A stretch of DNA of 64,000 nt from an uncultured Legionella sp. (GCA_902168255.1 CABHON010000001.1:62001-126000); one strand, 5' to 3'. Counted from the stretch's first letter, positions 37,947-48,017 are shown. Program-made: numbers and translations. Notes: generated by a model not told the origin, from the sequence alone.

Positions 37947-37985
37947 TTTATACCGTGTTTTGGGTGTTTTTGTCAATTTTGACAA
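37947..37985 (-). promoter_or_regulatory. Promoter of mvaA, with a palindrome shared by the divergent gene
   Basis: On the minus strand TTGACA (37976-37971) and TATAAA (37952-37947) with an 18-base spacer drive mvaA. The minus -35 is half of the palindrome TTGTCAATTTTGACAA (37970-37985), whose other half gives a second TTGACA at 37979 facing the 38016 gene. No good -10 for the rightward direction is seen. Confidence 0.7.
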
Positions 37986-38015
37986 TTTCTTTATAGTATT
38001 GGAGAATACTGGGAT

Positions 38016-39182
38016 ATGGTAAAAAATAATTGTCGTTTAATATTTGCCTGCTTTACTTCCGTTATTTTTCTAGCATCCTATTTTATCTTTATCTCTTCAG
38101 CTAATGTTTTCCAAGCGTATTCTATAGAACATTATTTTGCCAGCAGTGTCTTTCCAACCGCCAGTATTATTGGGATGCGCATTTCTTTATTTGTTACACT
38201 TCTTTGCACATTTAAATATTTTCAAGATTTAAATCGGCAACATTTTTTAATGCTTTTGCTTTTATCTCTTTTAATAACTGTCTTACTAATGCCTCTTTCC
38301 TTTACTTCTTATCCTGCAATGGCTGGCTTTAGCAATGCTATTTTTGACTTAACGGAACCCTGGCGGCAATTTTTTGCACCCCCAGGCCTTCGAGCAACAA
38401 TTGAAGGAGTAACCGAAGGATTAACAGGAGTTATTGATATTTCTACCGTAGCTCTGGAGCAAAGTTGGAGTCATCATCTCTCGCGCTATCATTATATAGC
38501 ACCTATTTTTTTGTTACTCTTATTATTTTTTTGGATATTAGGGCGTAAATTGGTACATGCTAAATTTGCAACCCATCAACAAGACATTATCCCTAAAAGT
38601 ATTTTGCAATTATTAAAACAATACCCTTTTATTTTCATTGCCTGTTTATTTGGCGGTATTAATACCTCTATTTTTAACTACACTCTTTTCCTTATAAAAA
38701 GCAATGCACCTCACGTAGCTGTTCAAAATTATCAATACTCTATTTATCTCGGCTCGATAATAGGTCCAATCATACTGGGGCGAATAGCAGATAAAAAAGG
38801 AATTTTTAATACGCTAATATATTCGAGCATTATGCTGATCATCATCAGAAGTTTTATTATGGGATTTCTTGAACTGCATATTACCTCTTTTCACGGCTGC
38901 TATGTGTTGACTTTTTTTGTGGGTTGCTTAACCGCTACGATTTGGACCCTTATTGTTTCATTGGTGGGTGAACGTTTAAGAAATCAAGGCATTTTCCGTT
39001 CTTTTGCTATCTCCAATATCATTTTTCAAATCGGTTTTATTATCGCAAGCAACATTTTTCGGTATTATAATAGCCCGTTTCATATAACCAAATTCCTTTT
39101 GCTTTTTATTGATATTGTTCTAGTCTCCATAATGTGGAATTTCTATAAAAAAGATAAACAATTACCCCCTCCTATCCATTGA
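38016..39182 (+). CDS. MFS-type membrane transport protein
   Basis: A 388-residue protein with about 11-12 hydrophobic helices. Features of the major facilitator superfamily are visible: a GSIIGPIILGRIADKKG segment like the signature loop between helices 2-3 or 8-9, and repeated helix pairs. An unusual long loop at about residues 105-160 (FFAPPGLRATIEGVTEGLTG) divides the halves. The substrate is unknown, and the second MFS protein at 42293 is not a close relative. It is transcribed divergently from mvaA, and GGAG at 38001-38004 lies 11 bases upstream of the ATG. Confidence 0.75.
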   Translation: MVKNNCRLIFACFTSVIFLASYFIFISSANVFQAYSIEHYFASSVFPTASIIGMRISLFVTLLCTFKYFQDLNRQHFLMLLLLSLLITVLLMPLSFTSYPAMAGFSNAIFDLTEPWRQFFAPPGLRATIEGVTEGLTGVIDISTVALEQSWSHHLSRYHYIAPIFLLLLLFFWILGRKLVHAKFATHQQDIIPKSILQLLKQYPFIFIACLFGGINTSIFNYTLFLIKSNAPHVAVQNYQYSIYLGSIIGPIILGRIADKKGIFNTLIYSSIMLIIIRSFIMGFLELHITSFHGCYVLTFFVGCLTATIWTLIVSLVGERLRNQGIFRSFAISNIIFQIGFIIASNIFRYYNSPFHITKFLLLFIDIVLVSIMWNFYKKDKQLPPPIH

Positions 39183-39238
39183 ATTTATTACCACCGCTGA
39201 GAAATAGTGGTAATGTGCAAAAAATTTTTTCCTTATGT

Positions 39239-39244
39239 TATACT
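39239..39244 (+). promoter_or_regulatory. Putative -10 element of purB
   Basis: A TATACT lies about 39 bases before the purB start. The -35 (TGCAAA at 39216-39221, spacer 17) is weak. Just upstream, ATTACCAC / GTGGTAAT (39187-39214) forms a hairpin that could terminate the preceding gene. Confidence 0.4.
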
Positions 39245-39282
39245 GAAAAGCTTAACAATGATAAACTTCGGAGAGCGTTAAT

Positions 39283-40662
39283 ATGTCTTTATCCCCATTG
39301 ACTGCTGTATCCCCTATCGATGGGCGTTACTATGAAAAAACCAGTCCCTTGAATGCCTTTTTCAGTGAATTTGCTCTTATTTATCATCGTATTATTGTTG
39401 AAATCCGTTGGCTTGAATCCCTTGCCGAACATCCTAAATTAACAGAAATTCCTCGACTTTCACCTAAAGCTAAACAAATATTGGATGACATTTTAAAAAA
39501 TTTTTGTGAAGCTGACGCTGTATTAATTAAAAAAATTGAAGCGCGAACCAATCATGATGTTAAAGCCGTAGAATACTTCCTAAAACAAACTTTTCAAAGC
39601 CATCCAGAACTCAACGCAGTCAGTGAGTTTATTCATTTTGCTTGCACCTCCGAAGATATTAACAATTTAGCTTATGGATTAATGTTACAATCTGCACGAA
39701 CACAGATTATTGCACCTTTAGTCAATGATATTATTTCCACAATCACTGAACAAGCCATAAAGTATGCCGATCTTGCCATGCTGTCGCGCACGCATGGGCA
39801 ACCTGCTTCCCCTACAACACTAGGGAAAGAATTAAGCAATTTTGTGTTTCGTTTAAAACGCCAAGTTTCAACGTTAATGGAAATTCCTATTCGAGGAAAA
39901 ATGAATGGGGCTGTTGGCAATTTTAATGCTCACTGCAGTGCTTATCCAGAAATTGATTGGCTTGCTCACAGCGAAGCATTTGTAAAAAGCCTAGGATTAA
40001 CATGGAATCCTTATACCACCCAGATTGAACCGCATGATTATATTGCTGAATTAGCACACAATATGATAAGGCTGAATACCATTTTTATTAATTACTCTCG
40101 CGATACATGGAGTTATATTTCACTCAACTATTTTAAACAAAAAGTGGTTTCTGATGAAGTTGGTTCTTCTACCATGCCACATAAAGTGAACCCGATTGAT
40201 TTTGAAAATGCTGAAGGAAATTTAGGTATATCTAATGCAATGCTTTCTTATTTTGCACAACAATTGAGTATTACTCGCCTTCAACGTGATTTAACTGACT
40301 CAACCTTAATGCGCAACTTAGGTTCAGCATTGGCATATAGTATTATTGCCTATCAATCCATTAAAAAAGGAACTAAACGTCTTGAAGCCAATCCTGTTGT
40401 CATTGAAAATGACCTGAATGAGAACTGGGAAGTCATTGCTGAAGCGATTCAGACGGTAATGCGCCGTTACCATGATGATAAACCCTATGAAAAACTCAAG
40501 CATTTAACACGGGGAAAAAAAGTAGATAAGCAAACTCTTCAACAGTTTATTGCAGAATTAGATATTCCTGAAGAAGCTAAAAATCAATTGTTGGAAATTA
40601 CTCCACAAAATTATATTGGTCTTGCAGGACATTTAGCGCATCAAATTGAAACGATTAAGTAA
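39283..40662 (+). CDS. purB: Adenylosuccinate lyase
   Basis: Catalyses two steps of purine synthesis, cleavage of SAICAR and of adenylosuccinate. The fumarate-lyase signature SSTMPHKVNPIDFENAEGN is at about residues 295-313. Other matches are FIHFACTSEDINN and SRTHGQPASPTTLGKEL. The length of 459 residues is normal for the long gammaproteobacterial form, and the N-terminus LTAVSPIDGRY is as expected. It is followed 6 bases later by nadB, so the two are co-transcribed. Confidence 0.97.
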   Translation: MSLSPLTAVSPIDGRYYEKTSPLNAFFSEFALIYHRIIVEIRWLESLAEHPKLTEIPRLSPKAKQILDDILKNFCEADAVLIKKIEARTNHDVKAVEYFLKQTFQSHPELNAVSEFIHFACTSEDINNLAYGLMLQSARTQIIAPLVNDIISTITEQAIKYADLAMLSRTHGQPASPTTLGKELSNFVFRLKRQVSTLMEIPIRGKMNGAVGNFNAHCSAYPEIDWLAHSEAFVKSLGLTWNPYTTQIEPHDYIAELAHNMIRLNTIFINYSRDTWSYISLNYFKQKVVSDEVGSSTMPHKVNPIDFENAEGNLGISNAMLSYFAQQLSITRLQRDLTDSTLMRNLGSALAYSIIAYQSIKKGTKRLEANPVVIENDLNENWEVIAEAIQTVMRRYHDDKPYEKLKHLTRGKKVDKQTLQQFIAELDIPEEAKNQLLEITPQNYIGLAGHLAHQIETIK

Positions 40663-40668
40663 AATATT

Positions 40669-42321
40669 ATGACTACTAAAGCATCCAGTTCCTTATCTCA
40701 TCATACTCAAAGAGGCGGACGTTTTTTCTTTGATGTCTTGGTCATTGGTAGTGGTTTTGCAGGACTAAGTTTTATTCTTCATCTGCTGAAGAAAAATCCC
40801 TTTTTAAAAGTTGCTTTAATCAGTAAAACTAAGCTAGGCGAAGGTAGCAGTAGCTACGCTCAAGGAGGGATTGCTGCCTCACCTAAAAATCTGGATGCAT
40901 TTGAACATCATATTATCGACACACAACGCGCGGGTGATGGATTATGCCAACTTGATGCTGTTCGTAGAATTATTTCCCAGAGCCCGTCTGTCATTGAAGC
41001 ATTGATAGAACAGGGAGTGCCTTTTGATAAAAATGAAGATCAGCAATATGCACTAGCCCAAGAAGGTGGGCACTCTCGTCGGCGCATTTATCATTGTGGG
41101 GATCAAACGGGCAAACATTGCATGGAAAAAATGCTGCTCTCTTTACGAAGCTTCCCTCAAGTCACTATTTTTGAAGACCATATTGCCGTCAATCTTATTA
41201 CCCAACAACCCGATCATACACCGCAATCCATTCCTGAAGTTGTCGGTTCGTTTATATTGGAAAATGAAAATGGGCTTATTCATACGTTCATTGCAAAAAC
41301 AACTATTCTTGCCACAGGAGGAGCAGGGAAAACGTATCGTTATACCTCAAATCCTGAAGTAGCCACGGGTGATGGTGTTGCCATGGCCTATCGGGCTGGT
41401 GCTCGTGTGGGTAATATGGAGTTTTATCAATTTCATCCTACCTTGCTTTACCATCCTGATATCAATAACTTTCTTATTTCTGAAGCAGTACGAGGTGAGG
41501 GTGCGCATTTACGTTCAGTCAATACTGGTGAGCGTTTTATGATGCACTACGCTAAAGAGTCAATGGAATTAGCAACCAGGGATATTGTTGCGCGTGCTAT
41601 TTTTAATGAAATTGAACACAGCAACCACAATTATATTTATCTCGACATGACCCATATTAATGGGGCTTTTCTAGCAAAACGATTTCCCAATATATATAAC
41701 ACCTTAATACAAGCAGGTATTAATCCTTCTATTGATTATGTCCCTGTCGTTCCTGCAGCTCATTATCAATGTGGTGGTGTACTCACTGATATTAATGGAA
41801 AAACAGATTTACCTCGTTTGTTTGCTATTGGAGAGACTGCTTTTACAGGACTTCATGGCGCTAATCGTCTCGCCAGCAATTCATTATTAGAAGCATTTGC
41901 TATGGGAATCAATGCCGCCGAAACATGTGAAAGTTTATTACAAAAAGATATTGAATTACATAATGATTTCGAAGATTGGCATTCCGAAAGTGTCATCAAT
42001 GTTAGGCGAGCTAGCCAAATTAATGCCCATTGGCGAGGTCTCCGAGGTGAAATGACTTCCTATGCTGGTATTGTTCGAACTGAAGCGGGCTTACAAGATG
42101 TGCTACAACTTATTTTAACACGTAAAAAGATAGTAGAAGAATATTATTGGCATCACCGTATTACCCGCGATTTAGTTGAATTACGCAACATTATTTTAAA
42201 TGCCGAAATTATTGTCCGTTCTGCTTTACAACGCAAGGAAACTCGCGGTGGTCACTACCGAGAAGATTTTCCACAAAGAAACCCGGATTCTCATGAAAGC
42301 ATTATTCTCGCAGGAATCTAA
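40669..42321 (+). CDS. nadB: L-aspartate oxidase
   Basis: FAD enzyme that oxidises L-aspartate to iminoaspartate, the first step of de novo NAD synthesis. It shows the FAD-binding VLVIGSGFAGLSFIL motif, SSSYAQGGIAA, the active-site and flavin-contacting HPTLLYHPD, EAVRGEGAHLRS and the C-terminal GLHGANRLASNSLLEA. The 550-residue length is normal. The N-terminus has a short extra stretch (MTTKASSSLSHHTQRGG) before the FAD fold. The next gene's start overlaps its 3' end. nadA and nadC are not in the window. Confidence 0.93.
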   Translation: MTTKASSSLSHHTQRGGRFFFDVLVIGSGFAGLSFILHLLKKNPFLKVALISKTKLGEGSSSYAQGGIAASPKNLDAFEHHIIDTQRAGDGLCQLDAVRRIISQSPSVIEALIEQGVPFDKNEDQQYALAQEGGHSRRRIYHCGDQTGKHCMEKMLLSLRSFPQVTIFEDHIAVNLITQQPDHTPQSIPEVVGSFILENENGLIHTFIAKTTILATGGAGKTYRYTSNPEVATGDGVAMAYRAGARVGNMEFYQFHPTLLYHPDINNFLISEAVRGEGAHLRSVNTGERFMMHYAKESMELATRDIVARAIFNEIEHSNHNYIYLDMTHINGAFLAKRFPNIYNTLIQAGINPSIDYVPVVPAAHYQCGGVLTDINGKTDLPRLFAIGETAFTGLHGANRLASNSLLEAFAMGINAAETCESLLQKDIELHNDFEDWHSESVINVRRASQINAHWRGLRGEMTSYAGIVRTEAGLQDVLQLILTRKKIVEEYYWHHRITRDLVELRNIILNAEIIVRSALQRKETRGGHYREDFPQRNPDSHESIILAGI

Positions 42322-43621
42322 CATCCCAAAGCAAAAGAAACGAATACTATTCAGTGTTAGTTTTATGATGTTGATTGATTCTATTGGAGTGGGAATTATT
42401 CTACCAATTTTACCTCAATTATTTTTTAATCCCGATCTTAGTCTTATTATAGGAAACCCTGAGCATAGAGCATTCCTTTATAGCCTTACGCTTGCTGTTT
42501 ATCCAATGACACGCTTTTTTGGCATGTCCTTCTTTGGAAGAATGTCCGATAACTATGGAAGGTATAAACTTTTATTAATTGGCGTAGGTATTTTTATTAT
42601 TACTTATTCCACTGCTATGCTTGCCATCACCATTCATAGTTTCTGGTTATTTATACTTGCCCGTTCTTTTAATGGATTCCTTAGTGGCATTTACAGTGTT
42701 GGAAATGCACTTGTGAGCGACATTAGTGGCAATGATTCAGAAGAACGGCTTCTTAATTTCAGATGGCCTTCGCTTGGAGAAAAATTAGGGTTCACTATTG
42801 GTCCATCACTTTCCATTTTTGTTGTCGCAAATGCTTATTTTTCAAATGAACTGGCTATTCCCTACTTCTTGGCAACTATTCTAGCAAGCATAAATTTTCT
42901 CGTTCTTTTCTTTACTTTTAGAAGATCTCCCCAAATTGGTACAACCAACAATTATTCACCTATAAAATGGATCCAACTGTTTGATGCAACCTCTGCCGTT
43001 ATACGAAAACGAAAAACGCGCTTTCTCGTATTATCTTTTTTATTTGCCCAATTTAGCGTAAGTTTATTTTCCCAAGCACTATCCCTTTATCTCACTATTC
43101 AATTTAACTATACTCCTGCTCAAGTAGGTATATTTTCTACCGTAATGAGTATTTGCCTGGTTGTTAGCCTCTATGGATTAACTCCCTGGTTAAAATCATA
43201 TAGTAGTGCAAGCTTGGTAACTTTAATGTTAGGGATTTTAGGAATTTTGTTTGGCTTAATTTGCTCTAGAATTGAATTAGGCATCCGATTATTTCCAGAA
43301 TCAGTAGTCCCTATCTGGATAATATCAGTTATCTTTTTTTTCACACAACCTATTATTAGGCTATTATTCACCACACTCTTTTCAGAAAGTGCTTCTCTGA
43401 GCGAGCAAGGTTTAATTATGGGCGCCGCCGGACAAACCTCCGCATTAGGTTATGCTTTTTCATCACTCTTTGTAGGCCACATCGTTCTATCTCATCTTGT
43501 TATGTGTATTTGTTCTCTATCTTTCATCGTTGCAGCGTTGATGCTTCAGTTTCATTCGCGACAACAAAATCCGTTGTGTTCTTCCGAGGCGGTCGTAAAA
43601 TCAAATAAAAAATATAAATAA
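42293..43621 (+). CDS. MFS transporter (TetA-like)
   Basis: Drug/proton antiporter-like member of the major facilitator superfamily, with about 12 helices. The first helix reads LFSVSFMMLIDSIGVGIILPILPQLF, as in TetA-type transporters, and the loop FFGRMSDNYGRYKLLL is the signature between helices 2 and 3. The frame opens at 42200, but I choose the ATG at 42293 (442 residues): relatives begin directly with the first helix, and the upstream part covers nadB. It overlaps nadB by 29 bases. The substrate is unknown. Confidence 0.82.
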   Translation: MKALFSQESNIPKQKKRILFSVSFMMLIDSIGVGIILPILPQLFFNPDLSLIIGNPEHRAFLYSLTLAVYPMTRFFGMSFFGRMSDNYGRYKLLLIGVGIFIITYSTAMLAITIHSFWLFILARSFNGFLSGIYSVGNALVSDISGNDSEERLLNFRWPSLGEKLGFTIGPSLSIFVVANAYFSNELAIPYFLATILASINFLVLFFTFRRSPQIGTTNNYSPIKWIQLFDATSAVIRKRKTRFLVLSFLFAQFSVSLFSQALSLYLTIQFNYTPAQVGIFSTVMSICLVVSLYGLTPWLKSYSSASLVTLMLGILGILFGLICSRIELGIRLFPESVVPIWIISVIFFFTQPIIRLLFTTLFSESASLSEQGLIMGAAGQTSALGYAFSSLFVGHIVLSHLVMCICSLSFIVAALMLQFHSRQQNPLCSSEAVVKSNKKYK

Positions 43622-43751
43622 TATAGAAGCCATTTGTACGTTATCAGCCAACTTAATTTCTAGCTGTTAATTCGCATTTTAATAGTGTATTAATACTTTT
43701 ATGCTAGGATGAATAAAATGATACGTAAGGCTGGATATAAAGAGAAAATTT

Positions 43752-45452
43752 ATGAATTTTACTCTACCTAAAGATTTCAATAAACTTCTTTCCAAAACCG
43801 CTTATGCGCGAGAAATTGGAGGAGACTCGGAGCGCAACAAAATTGATTTTGATGTCGTTACTGGTTCTGGTTTTTCATTTGAACCCTCTCCAAGAACAAT
43901 AGAAGAGTATTATCATCTTGGATGCCAGCATGAAGAGGAAAATAGCAAAATTGATGCTTGTGGTTTTTTCTTATTAGCAGCTGAACAAGGGCATGTAGAT
44001 GCTTGCTATCGATTAGCCCTTCTTTATTTATCTGGTATCCAAAAAAATACCAACGCTGCGGATCAAGATCATATAGATGCTTGCTATCAATTAGACCTTC
44101 CTTATTTATCTGATATCCCAAAAAATATCAAAGCTGCCGTTTCTCATTTTAAAAAAGCTGCGGATCAAGGCCATATAGATGCTTGCTATCAATTAGCCCT
44201 TCTTTATTTATCTGGTACCCAAAAAAATACCGAAGCTGCCGTTTCTTATTTTGAAAAGGCTGCGGATCAAGGCCATATAGATGCTTGCTATCAACTTGGA
44301 AAATACCACTTTAAAGTTAAAGGTCCAAATCTAATGGCAAAGATAAAAGCAATACAATATTATCGAACAGCGGCCAAGCGAGGACATGCGGAAGCAAAAG
44401 CAGCGCTTACTGTTTGTTATACGAATCTTTTAATTAACGATTACGCTCACGAACAGTTTAAAAATGCACGTTCGGAAGAAAGTGAAGGGGATCCAAATAG
44501 AAGAGCAAGCAATTATAAAAATGCAGCAGATTGTGGACATCCCGATGCTGCCTATCAGTATGCAATATATTGCAAAAACGGGATTGGTGTTGATGAAAAT
44601 ATAGCCGAAGCTGCTAAATATTATGAATTGGCAGCAGATCTTGGACATCCGGAGGCTGCCTATCAGTATGCCATGTGTTGTGAAAACGAGACTGGCGTTA
44701 ATAAAAATATGGGCGAAGCTGCCAAATATTACAAATTAGCAGCAGATTGTAGGCATGTGGAGGCGGCCTATCAGTATGCCATGTGTTGTGAAAACGAGAC
44801 TGGTGTTAATAGAAATATGGTCGAAGCTGCCAAATATTACAAATTGGCAGCAGATTGTGGACATCCGGAGGCTGCCTATCAGTATGCCATGTGTTGTGAA
44901 AACGAGACTGGTGTTAATAGAAATATGGTCGAAGCTGCCAAATATTATCGATTGGCTGCTGATAAACGTCACATAACTGCAGCTTATTGCTATGCAATGT
45001 GTTGTGAAAATGGTTGGGGTATTAGTGACGGGACGTTTGACGCCCCAAACTATGACAAGTATTATCGATTCGCTGCTAGAAAAGGCCATACCGACGCCCA
45101 ATATAGACTAGCCAAATATCTCTATAAATCAGCAGAAAATTTAGGTGAAGCTATACACTTTTGTAACAAGGCCATAGAAAAAGGCCATCCTAGTGCAACA
45201 ACTCTTTTGCAACAATTAAATGATTTAAAATCACGTGAAACGACACAAAGAAAACGACCGCTTCCCGATGAAGGATCTCCTTATGGCGGTAGACAATCTA
45301 ACGCTTGGCAACCAAGAAGACATTTTGTTGCAGGATCAGGATCTCCAGCATTGTTTACTCCGTCAAGAATAGATGGGACAAGTAAAAACAGTGGAAAAGG
45401 TACCGATACTTCAAGAGGCAATCCTCCACAACAATCGAGTAAGCATTATTAA
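43752..45452 (+). CDS. Sel1-repeat protein, effector candidate
   Basis: A 566-residue protein built of Sel1-like (TPR-related) repeats from about residue 55 to 500. There are about 10-12 copies of a 36-residue unit such as AADCGHPEAAYQYAMCCENE. Two groups of neighbouring units are almost identical at the DNA level, a sign of recent duplication (44100-44290 and 44640-44940). The N-terminus is non-repetitive and contains AYAREIGGDSER, encoded by a 33-base stretch that also occurs in the intergenic element at 59670. The tail is basic, Gly/Ser-rich and disordered. No Sec signal peptide is seen. Sel1 proteins of Legionella (LpnE, EnhC) act in host entry and trafficking, but secretion here is inference. 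Confidence 0.85.
   Translation: MNFTLPKDFNKLLSKTAYAREIGGDSERNKIDFDVVTGSGFSFEPSPRTIEEYYHLGCQHEEENSKIDACGFFLLAAEQGHVDACYRLALLYLSGIQKNTNAADQDHIDACYQLDLPYLSDIPKNIKAAVSHFKKAADQGHIDACYQLALLYLSGTQKNTEAAVSYFEKAADQGHIDACYQLGKYHFKVKGPNLMAKIKAIQYYRTAAKRGHAEAKAALTVCYTNLLINDYAHEQFKNARSEESEGDPNRRASNYKNAADCGHPDAAYQYAIYCKNGIGVDENIAEAAKYYELAADLGHPEAAYQYAMCCENETGVNKNMGEAAKYYKLAADCRHVEAAYQYAMCCENETGVNRNMVEAAKYYKLAADCGHPEAAYQYAMCCENETGVNRNMVEAAKYYRLAADKRHITAAYCYAMCCENGWGISDGTFDAPNYDKYYRFAARKGHTDAQYRLAKYLYKSAENLGEAIHFCNKAIEKGHPSATTLLQQLNDLKSRETTQRKRPLPDEGSPYGGRQSNAWQPRRHFVAGSGSPALFTPSRIDGTSKNSGKGTDTSRGNPPQQSSKHY
43801..43833 (+). repeat. 33-base repeat inside the Sel1 coding sequence
   Basis: This stretch is identical over 33 bases (beginning CTTATGCGCGAGAAATTGGA) to 59670-59702, part of an intergenic palindromic element. 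Here it encodes the segment AYAREIGGDSE near residue 17. It suggests that a fragment of the mobile palindromic element became part of the gene. Confidence 0.85.
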
Positions 45453-45524
45453 ATCAATCCTCTTGTATTTTACCTTTTTTAGCCGTATCCTTTTCGGTTA
45501 ACAGATTCCTTAACCTATAAGAAA

Positions 45525-48014
45525 ATGACACAAGAAACACAAATCCCTTCTTATAACCCACAAGAAGTTGAACAAGACGCCCAAGATTTTTGGGCAAAAG
45601 AGCAAAGTTTTAAAGCAGTGGAAGATCTTTGCAAAGAGAAATACTATTGCCTTTCCATGTTTCCCTATCCTAGTGGCACATTACACATGGGACACGTCCG
45701 GAATTATTCATTAGGTGACGCTATTAGCCGTTATCAACGCGCACTGGGAAAAAATGTGTTACAACCCCCCGGATGGGATGCTTTTGGCCTACCAGCAGAA
45801 AATGCTGCCCTTAAACGCGGACTTCATCCTGCACAATGGACCTATGACAATATTGATTCGATGCGTGCCCAGTTTAAGCGTTTAGGCAATGCTTATGATT
45901 GGAGCCGGGAAATTGCTACTTGTGATCCAGATTATTATCGATGGGAGCAGTGGCTTTTTATCCAGATGTTTAAAAAAGGTTTGGCTTATAAAAAGAATAC
46001 ATGGGTTAACTGGGATCCAGTTGATAATACTGTCTTAGCCAATGAGCAAGTAGTTGATGGCCGCGGATGGCGCTCTGGTGCACCAATTGAACGTCGCGAA
46101 ATATCCCAATGGTTTTTAAAAATTACTGATTATGCAGAAGAATTGCTCAAAGATTTAGACAATCTTCCTCACTGGCCTGATGCCGTCAAACAAATGCAAC
46201 GCAATTGGATTGGTCGTTCAGAAGGATTAGAAATTACCTTTAACCTAGAAAATTCTGCTGATACCTTTACCGTATACACCACCCGCCCAGATACCTTAAT
46301 GGGAGTTACCTACATTGCTATTGCAAGTGAACATCCGTTAGCGTTAAAAGCAGCCAAACATAATCCTTCTTTACATACATTCATTCAAGAATGCAAAAAC
46401 ATTAAAATGGCCGAAGCCACTATTGCTACCATTGAGAAAAAAGGCGTAGATACGGGCTTAAAAGCTATTCACCCTATCACTGGTGAAGCGTTACCTATTT
46501 GGGCTGCTAATTTTATTGTAGCGGATTATGGTTCTGGTGCCGCCATGTGTGTACCCGCTCATGATCAGCGTGATTTTGAATTTGCACAAACTTATCAATT
46601 ACCCATTAAAGCAGTCATTCAACCGCTCTCAGGTGAAGAGTACGATTATTCAAAAGCAGCTTTCACTGAAAAAGGGTTATTGGTGAATTCGGATTCCTTT
46701 AACCACCTAAATTTTGAAGAAGCATTCAATGCGATTGCAGAACGTTTAGTGAATGAAAGTAAAGGCGAAAGAAAAATACACTATCGGCTTCGTGACTGGG
46801 GTATTTCAAGACAACGGTATTGGGGCACTCCCATTCCCATGATCTTATGCCATCATTGCGGCCCTATTCCAGTACCAGAAGAGCAATTACCCGTTATATT
46901 GCCCGAAGATTTGGCTTTCACTGATCCTATCTCACCTCTTAAACAATCTAAAGAATTTACTGACGTAATTTGCCCAGAATGCGGTCATGCCGCTTCGCGT
47001 GAAACGGATACCTTTGATACCTTTATGGAATCTTCTTGGTATTATGCGCGTTTTGCCTGTCCAAACCAAGAAAATGCAATGTTAGATGATCGCGCCCGTT
47101 ACTGGACCGCCGTTGATCAATATATTGGTGGCATAGAACATGCCGTTATGCATCTTTTATATGCCCGCTTTATTTATAAAGTAATGCGTGATGAAGGCTT
47201 ATTAAACTCCAATGAACCTTTCAAACGATTGTTAACGCAAGGAATGGTGCTAAAAGATGGCGCGAAAATGTCGAAATCGAAAGGTAATACGGTGGATCCG
47301 AATGGTTTAATCGATCGTTATGGTGCTGACACCGTAAGGTTTTTTATTCTTTTTGCTGCCCCTCCTGAACAGTCACTTGAATGGTCTGACCACGGCGTAG
47401 AAGGTGCCCATCGTTTCCTTAAAAAACTTTGGCAATTTGCCCATCAGTCTACCTTTGTTATTGAGATGAACCAATCCGATGAAAATGGTAGTTCCATTCA
47501 TTGGGAAGAAGCACCTCATAGCATTAAACAACTTCGCAAAGATCAACATGAAATCCTCGTTCAAGCGTTGAATGATTATGAAAAAAGCCAATTTAATACG
47601 GTAGCTTCTGCCTGTATGAAATTACTTAACAATCTAGCTAAAATTCCTTCCGATGAAACTTATGGCCAACATTTAATTCAAGAAAGTTTAAGTTTCTTGC
47701 TTCGCTTATTGGCTCCTTTATGCCCTCATATTACCCATCATCTATGGCGTGAATTAGGATATGGCCCACAAATTCTTAAAGCACCTTGGCCAAAAGCAGC
47801 AAAAGAAGCATTACGTTTGGACAAAGTGGAATATACTATTCAAGTAAATGGCAAACTACGAGGTCATGCAATTGTTCCTTTTGAAGCTGACGAAGAAACG
47901 GTTGTTGAAGCAGCATTGGAACAATTGGCTACAAAAAAAACGCCTATTACAGGAATGGTAAAAAAGACCATTGTGATTCCTGAACGTAAGTTAATTAATT
48001 TGGTGATAGGATAA
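45525..48014 (+). CDS. leuS: Leucyl-tRNA synthetase
   Basis: Class I aminoacyl-tRNA synthetase charging tRNA-Leu. HIGH-type box: PYPSGTLHMGHVRNY. KMSKS box: GAKMSKSKGNTVDPNG. The editing domain between (residues of about 225-415) has the usual TRPDTLMGVTYIAIASEHP start. At 829 residues it is slightly shorter than the E. coli enzyme (860). The C-terminal domain ends with KLINLVIG. The SD is weak (ATAAG). It is followed 3 bases later by lptE, the standard order. Confidence 0.97.
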   Translation: MTQETQIPSYNPQEVEQDAQDFWAKEQSFKAVEDLCKEKYYCLSMFPYPSGTLHMGHVRNYSLGDAISRYQRALGKNVLQPPGWDAFGLPAENAALKRGLHPAQWTYDNIDSMRAQFKRLGNAYDWSREIATCDPDYYRWEQWLFIQMFKKGLAYKKNTWVNWDPVDNTVLANEQVVDGRGWRSGAPIERREISQWFLKITDYAEELLKDLDNLPHWPDAVKQMQRNWIGRSEGLEITFNLENSADTFTVYTTRPDTLMGVTYIAIASEHPLALKAAKHNPSLHTFIQECKNIKMAEATIATIEKKGVDTGLKAIHPITGEALPIWAANFIVADYGSGAAMCVPAHDQRDFEFAQTYQLPIKAVIQPLSGEEYDYSKAAFTEKGLLVNSDSFNHLNFEEAFNAIAERLVNESKGERKIHYRLRDWGISRQRYWGTPIPMILCHHCGPIPVPEEQLPVILPEDLAFTDPISPLKQSKEFTDVICPECGHAASRETDTFDTFMESSWYYARFACPNQENAMLDDRARYWTAVDQYIGGIEHAVMHLLYARFIYKVMRDEGLLNSNEPFKRLLTQGMVLKDGAKMSKSKGNTVDPNGLIDRYGADTVRFFILFAAPPEQSLEWSDHGVEGAHRFLKKLWQFAHQSTFVIEMNQSDENGSSIHWEEAPHSIKQLRKDQHEILVQALNDYEKSQFNTVASACMKLLNNLAKIPSDETYGQHLIQESLSFLLRLLAPLCPHITHHLWRELGYGPQILKAPWPKAAKEALRLDKVEYTIQVNGKLRGHAIVPFEADEETVVEAALEQLATKKTPITGMVKKTIVIPERKLINLVIG

Positions 48015-48017
48015 ATA

